The translations under genes were made by a program, and so were the position numbers. A stretch of 19,214 nt of DNA, from the NCBI GenBank assembly GCA_001414345.1, contig LLCB01000588.1, forward strand, positions 1-19,214, given 5' to 3'. Below the pieces are notes generated by a model, which worked only from the letters and a program-made list of their open reading frames with translations, did not search any database and had not been told where the DNA came from. This document shows, piece after piece, positions 1 through 8,878 of this stretch. Each line of letters begins with the position of its first letter. The first letter of the stretch is position 1. Source of the stretch: Hymenoscyphus infarciens. Taxonomy: Eukaryota; Ascomycota; Leotiomycetes; Helotiales; Helotiaceae.

Positions 1-1193
1 AGTTAAGAGAATTATATATTAAGGCTATTCGATTATACTAAATTTATATATACTCGATTATTATAGAAGTTATAGTTATTAAAAATAAAAAATAAAATTT
101 AAAGTTCTTACTTTTATTTCTTCTACTACTACTACTTTTTATATACTCGTAGATTTATAGATCTTAGTAATATAATATAGCTATTATATTATATATATTT
201 ACTTCTATTATAAGCTTAGCTTCTTTATTAGTAAAAGAGAGATTATTTAATTAAACTAGTAGATAGTACTTATATTTATAAAAAGTAAGAAGAATATTCT
301 TAAAAGAGTTTATAAATAGTTTATTATTAAAAGACTAAATTAGATATAAAGCGTTAATAGCTATAATAAATTATTCTTTTAAAGCTTTATAATAGCTAGT
401 TATTTATAATTACTATTTATATTAGAAGAGTTTTAATTCTAAAACTAGTTAAATATATCTAAAACCTTATTTATATTCTCTAAACTTTTATATATATATA
501 TATCTTATCTCTCTTTATATTAAAAAGAATAATCTATTCTTTCTCTTAGTATTTAAGTCTATAAATTATATATATTATTCTTTTAAATATACTTCTATAT
601 ATCTCTTTACTAGTAGTATATAATTAGTATAATCATAAGCTTCTAGATATATAGATTTATTACTATCTACTTATATAAAATACTAAGATATTTTATTAGA
701 TTTTTTAAACTATTTCTAGATTTTAGTTATAAAGTACTCTTTTTAATTAATATTTAAATATAGCTTTTTAAAAGTAGTATATTAGCTTCTCTTATAGTAT
801 TAAAAGAAGTCTAAATTAAAAAATATTAAAAATCTAGATATATAATACTTTTAATAGAAACTAGTATATTAAGTAATAGTAGTATATCTTAATTAACTAA
901 TAAACCTCTTAGTAAATAGAATATATTTAAGTATTATTTAAATAAAAGAGTATTTTTAATAGCTTAAAATATAATTAGATTATCTTATAATATATTTAAA
1001 TATATATTATCTATTATTAAAAAAAGAATTATTAAGACTTATAATATCTACTTTATTTAAAAGTAATATTAGTAATAGTAAGAAGTGTTTTAAGAGAAGC
1101 TTAATAAGATATATAATTATAAAAATAATACTACTAGAAATTATACTTATAAAGCTAATAATAAATTATAGTAGAATTTTTAAAAGAAAGTCT
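1..1193. repeat. RIP-degraded A+T-rich repeat, unclassified
   Basis: This stretch has no usable reading frame. TpA is everywhere and CpA/TpG are almost absent: the first 60 bases contain neither. TAA and TAG therefore close all six frames within short distances. This is the expected end state of repeat-induced point mutation, which converts CpA to TpA on both strands of duplicated DNA in filamentous ascomycetes. I could not recognise a transposon protein in it. It lies directly outside the left target-site duplication of the Copia element that follows, so it is older host sequence into which that element inserted, probably another repeat. Confidence 0.7.
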
Positions 1194-1198
1194 CTTTC
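1194..1198. repeat. Target-site duplication, left copy (CTTTC)
   Basis: The five bases CTTTC directly precede the left LTR and are repeated exactly after the right LTR at 7397-7401. Five bases is the usual duplication size for Copia-type integrases, so the element inserted once and both ends are intact. Confidence 0.85.
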
Positions 1199-1369
1199 TA
1201 TTAGTATAACTTATAGTTATAAAAGCGATGTAAAAAGAGTTGTATTATCGTTCGTATATACTAAGTAAAGCTAGCTACGATGCCTACTTAAGTAGCTCTT
1301 AAGCGAGAAGCACGTGTACTCACGTATACTAGTCTAAATCGCTATTTACTTCTTAAATATATACTAATA
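1199..1369 (-). repeat. 3' LTR of the first Copia element (171 bp)
   Basis: This repeat aligns without gaps to 7226-7396. Its outer ends read TATTAG and CTAATA, which are the RIP-altered forms of TGTTAG and CCGACA in the other copy, so the original LTR followed the TG...CA rule. It keeps more G+C than its surroundings, including GCGATGTAAAAAGAG and GCACGTGTAC. It is the 3' LTR because the coding order runs on the minus strand. Confidence 0.88.
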
Positions 1370-2059
1370 CTAGCACTTCTTTAAAACGACAGAAGTTACT
1401 CTAAACTATTAAAAATCATATATCTAAGCTAACTAATTAGAGCTCTCTATTCTCTGTTCTCGACTAATAAGAAGGCTCTATTTCAGTCTCTTATTTCGTT
1501 CTATCTATTCTATAAGGTTAATATCTAGCTTATTAGTATTAATCAACTTTTATAGAGTATTATAGTAACTCTTTTTAGTTATAGCATCTATAGGATTACT
1601 CTTACTATTAATCTATTTAATCTTATTAATCTCTCTTAATTTATACGCTTCTTATAGGTATATAATATTAATTATTAGTCGCTTCTCCTTAGTCGTACCT
1701 AATTTAGCTATATATTTATAAATAGACTTTAAATTAGTATATGCTATAAGTAGTATCTTAAATCCTAAGATGCTTTTAAAAGTTGATTTTATTAAAGCTA
1801 TAGTGTTAAATCTAGAGCTTATTATATATAATTCTAATACTAAAACACTATAAGTAACTCTCTTATATTTAGTAGAAGACTAATATAAGATGTTAGTATT
1901 ATTGTCTTTATTTATAAGAGTAATAATATAACTAATTTATAACGATAAGTCCTTATTATTAGTGAATAATCTATTAGTAAAAGCGTATAACTTTAGAGAA
2001 GATTTATCTAATTTAACGAATTTAAGTCCTTTTGAGAGATTGTTAATTTACTATTAAAT
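1370..2059 (-). pseudogene. Degraded 3' end of Copia pol, presumed RNase H region
   Basis: This interval lies between the readable end of the reverse-transcriptase fossil and the 3' LTR. In a Copia polyprotein that position belongs to RNase H. I could not read an RNase H motif through the stops, so the assignment rests on position only. Confidence 0.4.
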
Positions 2060-3050
2060 TTGCTTATTAAGAAGTGAAATATTATTATCTTAAGAATCGA
2101 TAGTTTAGGCGGTATATAATAAGTTAAAAGCGGCCTTAGGCTAAGATATTATAGCTAAGTATACCTCTCTAGTATATTAAGTAATATATTAATCTTTAGT
2201 ATCTACTATATATAATGTCCCTTTTGTATTAGATATCTTAGATAGAGACTTTTATACTAAATCTAAGTATTTTACGTAATCCTAAGTAAGAGATATAGAG
2301 CTGTTATAATACTTAGTAATTAGCTCTCTATTAAATTTAATTAGATAGTTAATAGTAAGCTCTTCTCTCTTCTTAGATATAAATCCGGCTTTGTTAATAG
2401 TAAGCTTTTCTTTGTTAGTAAAAGCGTTATTAGTAAGTATAAGAGTATTATTAGTTTAAAAGCCTACTATACTAAAAGAGGTATCTAACTTTGCTTACTT
2501 GTTATACTAGTATAATTTAGTATATAAAAGATAGAGATTAAAAGTTAACTGTTCTATTATAAGCCTTATAATATAGTGTTTATAGTACGTTATAAACTAG
2601 TAATTACTAGCTTCTAGAATACTATATAGTAGTCTAATTACCTTAAAGAATACATCTTCTTATTAGAGATAACCTTTAGAAGAGCGTATAAAGAATTTCT
2701 AATTTAAGTTAGTTAACGATTATATATATACTTATATAATATCTTAAATAAATACTTATAAGCCTAGAAGTATTATAATAAGTATAAGGATTATTCTCTA
2801 GCTTACTCTCTAAATAGTAGACGTCTAGATAAGTACTAGTAACTTCCTAGTATTATTATATACTTAGATAACTAATCTTAACTTTATAAAAGTAAGTACT
2901 ATACCCTCGAATTTAATGTTATCTATAAAGCATGATTTAAATATTCTAGTATTAGAAGATAACTTCTTCTAGGTAATAATCTTAAAAATACCTTAATTAG
3001 TTAATCTATTAATCTTCTTTTATTATAATTTAATATATACTATACTATTA
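2060..3050 (-). pseudogene. Copia-type reverse transcriptase fossil
   Basis: Minus-strand conceptual translation across the stops gives a recognisable fungal Copia reverse transcriptase. At about 2604-2632 it reads LLYSILEASN, the position where most Copia elements have LYGLKQAP; a fungal branch has a LYGIPEA form instead. Then follow a tyrosine-rich stretch, LLYTK, and SIVGLQTNNTLIL near 2425-2475, which corresponds to the catalytic aspartate loop (QTDDTL in intact relatives, here with aspartates changed to asparagine). Next come NNAFTNKE and KFNRELI, and the fossil ends near 2130 with PKAAF. All frames are broken and nothing is expressed as enzyme. Domain edges are approximate because they were read by eye through stop codons. 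The intact-relative motifs are from family knowledge, not from this sequence. Confidence 0.75.
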
Positions 3051-3599
3051 TTAGCTATAAATACTTTAACGTTATAAGGTTTACTTAAATTAGTAAGAAA
3101 AGTTCTAATATCTTTAAGAGTAATATAGTTAAAATCGTTTATAAAAGTGTCTAACTATTAGAATAATACTTTAAAAGACCTATTTAGAAGTCTTAGATAC
3201 TTTTAGAGCTGTCTACGTCTACGCTTTTAGAGAGGTTCTAATATAGTTTCTAGAATATTAGTATTTTAGTAGATTTATAACTGTTGAAGTCGATATTAGA
3301 GAGAAGGTAAATATTATTTAATATCTTATCTACTTTATTACTTAAAAGTTCCCTCTTTTTTATAAGGTTATAGTGTTATTTTAGACAGTGTTATACTAGA
3401 AACTTCCTTAGTTACTAGTACTGTTTTAGAAGTTTTAGAAGTTTTAATAAAGTATAGCTTTATAACTATAGATTAAAACTTTATAAGACTGCTTAGTAGT
3501 ACTACGATATAGTTCTTATTCTTAATTCCTTAAAGGATAAAAGGTTCTATTTAAGACTTTATATACTCTTTTTATACTAAAACGTTTAAATTTAAGAGC
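3051..3599 (-). pseudogene. Degraded reverse-transcriptase N-terminal / linker region of Copia pol
   Basis: This lies between the readable reverse transcriptase and the integrase fossil of the first element. In intact relatives it would hold the integrase-to-reverse-transcriptase linker and the first fingers of the polymerase. I see only RIP-degraded sequence with no motif I would defend. Confidence 0.45.
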
Positions 3600-4090
3600 A
3601 AGTCTTTAACTTAGTTAATTAGTCTATTTTATATATTAAGAGCTTCTTTAACTTAGTAGGATGTAATCTACTTTTGTACTTCTTAAGTAGCCTTCTTATA
3701 GGTTTCTAACCTTATAGAAATCAGTTACGAAGGTATGTCGTTTATAGTTATTCGAGTATATGCTCTATATACTAATAAAGTAGGGACTAGACTATTTAGG
3801 CCTATTATATTATTAATTGTTTTAAAGGCTATTTAAAGTACTAAACTTTATAAGAGATAAGGCTCTTATTTATATATAATATTATATATCTATTAAATTA
3901 GTCTATAGTATTATTCTACTATACTAATTAAATTATATACTTTAACTAATATAGTTTTTACTATAGTACTTATTCTAGTAGCGGAGTATATAAAGTCCTT
4001 TTTAATAAAGTTTGTTCTAGTATCTATAATAATATAATCAAGGGGTCTAAGATATATATTAATCTAATATTTTTAGAAGACCTTCTATAT
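3600..4090 (-). pseudogene. Copia-type integrase fossil (core and C-terminal part)
   Basis: On the minus strand near 3.90-4.05 kb the translation reads DYIIIDTRTNFIKKDF and then VKVYNLISIVE. This matches the integrase core of fungal Copia elements, where an aspartate-containing D-T-G-T-N-F stretch is followed by a V-E-A-H-N-S-I-G-x-V-E-R-Y-H block that holds the catalytic glutamate. About 100-250 bases further on, LQIAFKTINNI and GP can be read; in relatives this is the LQMAVKAVNDTAGP segment just after the core. The domain sits upstream of reverse transcriptase, which places the element in Copia rather than Gypsy order. All copies of the frame are interrupted by stops. Confidence 0.7.
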
Positions 4091-6349
4091 AGTTGTTACT
4101 TTTATATCTAGTAAAAAGTTACTTACTTAATACCTTATTACTTTGTTTATATAGTATAAGACCGCTTACTTATTAAGAAAGAAAGTATTAATTAAAATAC
4201 TATAATTAAATTTAAGGTTATTATAAAGAGTAAACTTAAATCAGCTAGGCGAACTTCCGTACTTTTAATAGTATTTATAAAATTTAGTAAGATATTAAAA
4301 GATACTTTAGTTAATATAATACCTAGCTCTTTCTAGTATATATTATAATCTTAGTACTAATAGGTAGCTAAATTGTCTATAAAGTTATTAAATATTAATA
4401 TTTATAAGAAATATTAGATACTCTTATATAAAGTTATATATAGCTTTATCCTAGAGTAGAAAAGAGTATCTAAATCGTTATATAATAGAGAACCTTTTAA
4501 TTTCTATTTCTTTCTTATTCTCTTAGATAAGTATATTTTAAAGATTATTTAAAGTAACTTTTAGGTTATCTATATTATTAATATAAAAGATGAAAAGAGT
4601 ATTAGATTATATTATATAGAATTTAGCTTTTCTAATTAGTATATTAATTATTATTAATCCTAAAAATAGAGTATATCTCTTATTAAACTAGATATTAAAT
4701 TAACTCTTTATACCTTTATTAATTAGAATGCTTTTAATAAGTTTAATATATATAAGATATTAGTTATATTCTATACTTAACTTTTAAGCTACCTTAGTAT
4801 TAATTATTATACTAAAGAAGTTCTCTTTTATATATCTTTTAGTTATTATTATAAATACCTTCTTTATAAATTCTTATATAACATTAGAAGTATTATTTAA
4901 ATCGTTTAGGTTTTATAGAATATATCTATTAATAGTGTGTTTTTATACTAAACTTATTAAATTCGTAGTAAGTTATTTAGTATTTAAATTATTAATAAAT
5001 CCTATAGAAGTAATATTATAATAGATAACTTTATTATCTAAGCTAGTATCTAATAAGTGACTATCTTCTTTTAATAGAGTAATAGTATAAAGAGTCTCTA
5101 ATATCTTCTTCTTCTAAGTACTCTAAGTATATACTATATTTATATTATATACTTTTCTAGTATATTTATCTTACTTCTTTTTAAAGTATTTAGAATTTTT
5201 ATTAGTTTATTTAGTAAAGTAATAGTTTTACTCTTCTTAACTATAATTCTAAGATAAATGATTGTTCTTTCTATATATATAACATGTTTTCTTCTTCTTA
5301 TATTAATTTATACTACTAAATTTATTTATACTACTATATTATCTGCTCTTATAGAAGTGTCTCTTAGTTATTATGGTTTTGTTTATAACTATCTCTAGGT
5401 AGACTTTTATATAGAATTAGATTGAACTTTATAGAAGAGTAATAGTATTAGAAATCGAAGAGTTTTAGAGTAAGGTTGATATTATAATAGTATAATCTAG
5501 GACCTTTTTATATGTTAAAATTAGCTTATTTGAAAACTGACTATTAGTATAAAAGTCTATAGAGAGGGAAAATCTTAGTAAATTAAGTCTTAATAATATA
5601 TTTTTAAAAGACTATAATATTAATACTCTAGATGTTTAAATTATCTCTTATAAATCGATGTTATTCTACTTAGATAATTAGCCTCTTTTATAAAGTTTAT
5701 CTTTAAAGTATTATTATATAGATATAGATAAAACTTTAAAAAATTAATTATTATTTTTGTTAAAAAGTATAGTATAGAAGTAATTTAAAGCGTTGCCTTT
5801 TAGTATAGTAGAGAAGGTAAGAGAGTAAATTGCTAGTAATACTCTACTTCTCTTATATATATCTTTAAATATTATAACTTTGATTATAAAGTTATCTTCT
5901 TTTCTACTATACTTTTAATTATCCTTATATACTTTTATAAGAGTGCCTAATATACAAGAGTAGTCTTAACTCTTTAAACTTTAAGAAGGTAATTTATCTT
6001 TAAAATATACTATATTTGTTTATACTAGTGGCCTTCTACTATAATTATCTTATTACTAATCATGTTCTAGATACTTAGAGGCATTGTTGAAATCGTTACT
6101 ACTAGTATCTTTACTAAATTAATAGAATATAAAGAAGGAGGTCTAGTCGTCTTTTAGTAGACCTAAAGGTTAGATTAGAGATTATACTAGATCGCTTAGG
6201 TCTTTCCTTTTAGTTAGCAGAGTTATAGTCGTCGAAGATATTAGTTGTTATATCGGTTACTATTATTATTATTATATAGAGAATGCTTATAAAGCTTCGT
6301 CTCTAGCCTTCGTCTTAGATTAGGTATTTCGAGTAATATTTTCAGCTAG
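4091..6349 (-). pseudogene. Unresolved gag-protease-integrase N-terminal interval of the first Copia element
   Basis: By position this 2.3 kb should contain the end of gag, the protease and the first half of integrase. RIP has closed all frames and I could not defend a protease DSG triad or an integrase HHCC finger here. It is longer than usual for this interval, so an extra nested or inserted fragment cannot be excluded, but I saw no LTR or target-site duplication inside it. Confidence 0.4.
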
Positions 6350-6800
6350 AGGTTATTATTATAGAGGTTATAGAGGTTATAGAGGTTATAGGTATTATTA
6401 CTATAGCTTTTGTTGTCTTTTAGCGTGTTTTAATATATATTTATAATAGAAACTAAAGTCTTTAGTCTTAGCTCCTTCTAATACTATATTTTTTAATTCT
6501 TTGTCTAACTACTTAGTTTAGTTAACCTTAGTAGCGGTATTATATAGTGCTTAAGATATAAGTATCTTATGTCTATCTATCTTAACTTATATACCTCTTT
6601 TACAAAGTGTTTATTATAACTTAGTAGTAGTAGATTAGTAGATTTTAGTAAATTTATCTTAATTCTAACTTTTAAAGTCTACTTAAAATTCGTCTTAAAG
6701 AAGAAGGTCTTTATTCTCTTCTTTAGCGTACTCCTCTTCTCGTTTAGCTATAAAAATCGTCTCTTCTATTTATATTAACTTTAGCTTTAGTACTAGCTTT
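6350..6800 (-). pseudogene. Copia gag-like fossil
   Basis: The minus strand here can be read almost continuously as a hydrophilic, charged protein: AKREEEYAKEENKDLLL, then TLCKRGI, VKIDRHKILIS, LDKELKNIVLEGAKTKDF and YKYILKHAKRQQKL. The composition (lysine and glutamate rich, helical) and the position next to the 5' LTR fit a retrotransposon gag. I do not recognise a named gag family or a clear zinc knuckle. The few remaining stops are mostly TAA/TAG of the kind RIP makes from CAA/CAG. The 3' part holds the 9-bp repeats listed separately. Confidence 0.5.
6354..6391. repeat. 9-bp tandem repeat, about four units, in gag
   Basis: AGAGGTTAT is repeated head to tail. Because the unit is a multiple of three it would encode a short repeated tripeptide in gag, so it probably reflects a low-complexity protein stretch rather than a free-standing microsatellite. 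Confidence 0.6.
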
Positions 6801-6861
6801 AAGGCTTATTTTAGTGCCGAAGTTAAAGCCTCCGAAGTCGTCGGAATCGGTGCTAGTATAT

Positions 6862-6903
6862 CTATTATATTATAGATATTATAGATATTATAGATATTAT
6901 TAT
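6862..6903. repeat. 9-bp tandem repeat (ATATTATAG), three to four units
   Basis: ATATTATAG units are arrayed head to tail just upstream (element sense) of the gag fossil. It is low-complexity A+T sequence and carries no further signal that I can see. Confidence 0.55.
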
Positions 6904-7225
6904 TACTTAAATTAAATTTGGATATTATCGAAAGTCTATTTGTACTTTACTTAGTAGGTAAAAGAGATATCGGGTTTCAGGTGAATAGGTGTCTTAGAGA
7001 GTATAAATTATCTCGGCGGATAAAAGGAGGTTATCGGTATTCGTAATCGGCGCTTCTTATCTTAAGAAGCGTTTATAGTATATTATCGAAGTTTTAAACA
7101 ATAGAAGGAGTTACAATCGGAGAAGAGGAGTCTACTAGTGATATTAAGTTTACTTTTATATAAGTATGCTCGTAGTAGAAATATACGAAGTAACTAAGTA
7201 TCTAATCTATATGTCTACTAATTAG
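6904..7225 (-). other. 5' leader of the first Copia element
   Basis: This region lies between the 5' LTR and the start of the gag fossil in element sense. It is noticeably richer in G+C than the rest of the element, with preserved CpG such as CTCGGCGGATAAAAGGAGG near 7012. RIP attacks CpA and leaves CpG alone, so an originally CpG-rich leader would survive like this. A primer-binding site should abut 7225, but the sequence there (CTAATTAGTAGAC on the minus strand) matches no tRNA 3' end that I can name. Confidence 0.5.
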
Positions 7226-7396
7226 TGTTAGTATAACTTATAGTTATAAAAGCGATGTAAAAAGAGTTATATTATCGTTTATATATACTGAGTAAAGCTA
7301 GCTATAATACCTACTTAAGTAGCTCTTAAGCGAGGAGCACGTGTACCTACGTATACTAGTCTAAATCGCTATTTACCTCTTAAATATATACCGACA
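7226..7396 (-). repeat. 5' LTR of the first Copia element (171 bp)
   Basis: This is a gap-free partner of 1199-1369. It begins TGTTAG and ends CCGACA, keeping the canonical TG...CA ends that the left copy has lost through transitions. It carries A+T-rich blocks and CACGTG-like GCACGTGTAC. On the minus strand it would hold the promoter, although I cannot single out a TATA box in such sequence. Confidence 0.88.
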
Positions 7397-7401
7397 CTTT
7401 C
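7397..7401. repeat. Target-site duplication, right copy (CTTTC)
   Basis: This is an exact copy of 1194-1198 and directly abuts the last base of the right LTR. Confidence 0.85.
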
Positions 7402-8241
7402 TATAAAAATACTAAATATCTAAAGACTAATATTTATATAATATATAATAAAATTAAAACTAATTAGTTTAATACTAGTAATAAAGACTTTAATCTTTTT
7501 AATAAAATATAATTAGAGTTTAATATACTATATACTTGTTTTTACTTATACTTTTATATATAATTATATACTAAAAAGTATATTTACTAAATAAAGGAAG
7601 TAATAATACTTATAAAAGAGAAGAAACTAATTAATATTATATAGACGCTTATATTTAAAATAAAGAAAGAGAGAGATAATAAGCTTAGATATTATAATAA
7701 ATATAATAGTATAAATTATAGACTACTAGTAAAGAGATATATAAGAGTATATAGACTAGAATAATATATACTATTACTAAGCCTAATACTTAGAAAAAGA
7801 ATAAATTAGATTCTTTTAAAAGAAGAGTAGAGTATATATATATAGAAGTTTAAATAATATAAATAAAGAGTTAGATAATAATAACTTTTAGAAGCTTAAC
7901 TATTATTATAGAGAGTATAAATAGAATATTATTATAAATATAGAATTTAACTAGCTTTTATAAGATATTTAAAAGTAATATATTAAATTTAATAAAAAAG
8001 AAAAGAAGAAAATAAAAAGAGAGAATAATAGTAGAATATACTTTAAACTTAGTCTTTTAGAATAAGTTAATTTTAAGTTTCTAGAGTTTTACTAGAAAAG
8101 AGAGAAAGGCTAGTTTTTAGCTACTTATAATACTATAGTTTATTAACTATATATACTTTTAGTATATTTAAATAGCTTTAATATATAATTTAAAAGATAG
8201 TAGCGTAGTTATAGTAATATTTAGTATTAGAAGAGTAGAAA
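7402..8241. repeat. RIP-degraded A+T-rich repeat, unclassified
   Basis: The composition is the same as in 1-1193. On the plus strand, around 7.8-8.1 kb, runs of lysine/arginine-rich translation such as NTQKKNKLDSFKRRVE and IKKKRRKQKERTIVE can be read through TAA/TAG stops. A degraded basic protein on the plus strand is therefore likely, probably from a transposon. I do not recognise the family. Confidence 0.45.
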
Positions 8242-8292
8242 AAGGCCGATTTTCTAAAATGTCGAAGAGAGTTACTAATAGCTAGTATATAA
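8242..8292 (+). repeat. ~51-bp direct repeat, copy 1 (RIP-altered)
   Basis: This aligns without gaps to 8496-8546 at roughly three quarters identity. Most differences are transitions, with this copy the more A+T-rich. Both copies can be read in the same way as protein: K-A-D-F-L-K-C-R here and K-V-D-F-P-K-C-P in the other copy. That makes a fragment of a duplicated coding sequence plausible, possibly the tail of a transposase, but I cannot name it. Confidence 0.5.
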
Positions 8293-8495
8293 AAGTAGGT
8301 TCTAGAGTATATAGTATATAAGAGTAAGAATCTTAAATTCTATCTTTTTAACGACTATAACCTCTATACTAATCGAGTATATATAATTTTAGTATAATTA
8401 AATAGCCTTAATAAGTAATTCTATTAACTTTAAAGTAGAGTTAAGTATAAAAGGTGGTAGTGGAGTACGTTGAATTATAATATATTTAGGCGTAA

Positions 8496-8546
8496 AAAGT
8501 CGATTTTCCAAAATGTCCGAGAGGGTCGCTAACAGCCACCATACAA
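8496..8546 (+). repeat. ~51-bp direct repeat, copy 2 (less mutated)
   Basis: This is the partner of 8242-8292, 254 bp downstream. It keeps the CpA and CpG contexts (CCAAAATGTCCGAG, AACAGCCACCATACAA) that copy 1 has mostly lost. It sits exactly where base composition changes from the A+T-rich block to the gene island. Confidence 0.5.
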
Positions 8547-8878
8547 TTAGAAGGGTTCAACCACTAATAATGGTCGCCTGCCATCCCGGCAGTCCCCGTC
8601 AGCGTCTTACGTATAAATATCTGTTTGCCCCCCTAACCTAGAAATGTTTCTCGACATACTTTGAATTATAGGCCTAAAATCTCACATTTTAAGAATGAAA
8701 CTTCATTAGGTCAACCGTCAACTAAAAAACACATTTTTTTATCTAAAACCAATCATATTTTATATAGTTCTAGCAAAGGCCCGTCATCTCTTACTCTAAC
8801 CATCTAAGTTGTAACCTTCCTCGTCAACTTTATAAGCATTCAACCTGTTGATGAATTCACCTAAGCTGATTTTGATTT
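8547..8878. other. Normal-composition 3' flank of the ATP-grasp pseudogene
   Basis: The base composition is balanced and CpA/TpG are present, unlike the DNA to the left. No reading frame is convincing. It would contain the 3' untranslated region of the gene on the minus strand. No AATAAA signal is evident; the closest A+T-rich element on that strand is TATAAAATATG near 8755-8765. Confidence 0.5.

Larger units (their letters stand above)
1199..7396 (-). mobile_element. Complete but RIP-inactivated Copia-type LTR retrotransposon
   Basis: The element is 6198 bp long. It is bounded by two 171-bp direct repeats (1199-1369 and 7226-7396) and a perfect 5-bp target-site duplication CTTTC (1194-1198 and 7397-7401). 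Read on the minus strand, the fossils run gag (about 6.4-6.8 kb), integrase (about 3.6-4.1 kb), reverse transcriptase (about 2.1-3.0 kb), which is Copia order, with integrase before reverse transcriptase. The 5' LTR is therefore the right-hand one. Every frame is riddled with stops. The two LTRs differ at about 15 of 171 positions, all transitions by eye, so mutation was dominated by RIP rather than slow random drift. I could not identify a convincing primer-binding site or polypurine tract. Confidence 0.88.

Noticed and set aside
6257..6280. TTA trinucleotide run as a microsatellite of interest
   Set aside because: It is short and expected by chance in TpA-saturated sequence.
1..8460. CRISPR array, bacterial operon, tRNA or rRNA genes
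   Set aside because: No regularly spaced repeats with unique spacers, no tRNA-like cloverleaf or conserved rRNA segments were seen; composition and content are those of fungal repeats.
8470..8680. Possible short inverted-repeat transposon (TTTAGGC at 8484 and GCCTAAA at 8673, plus TTGAATTATA twice)
   Set aside because: The arms are only 7 bp and no target-site duplication could be seen; this is within chance for A+T-rich DNA.
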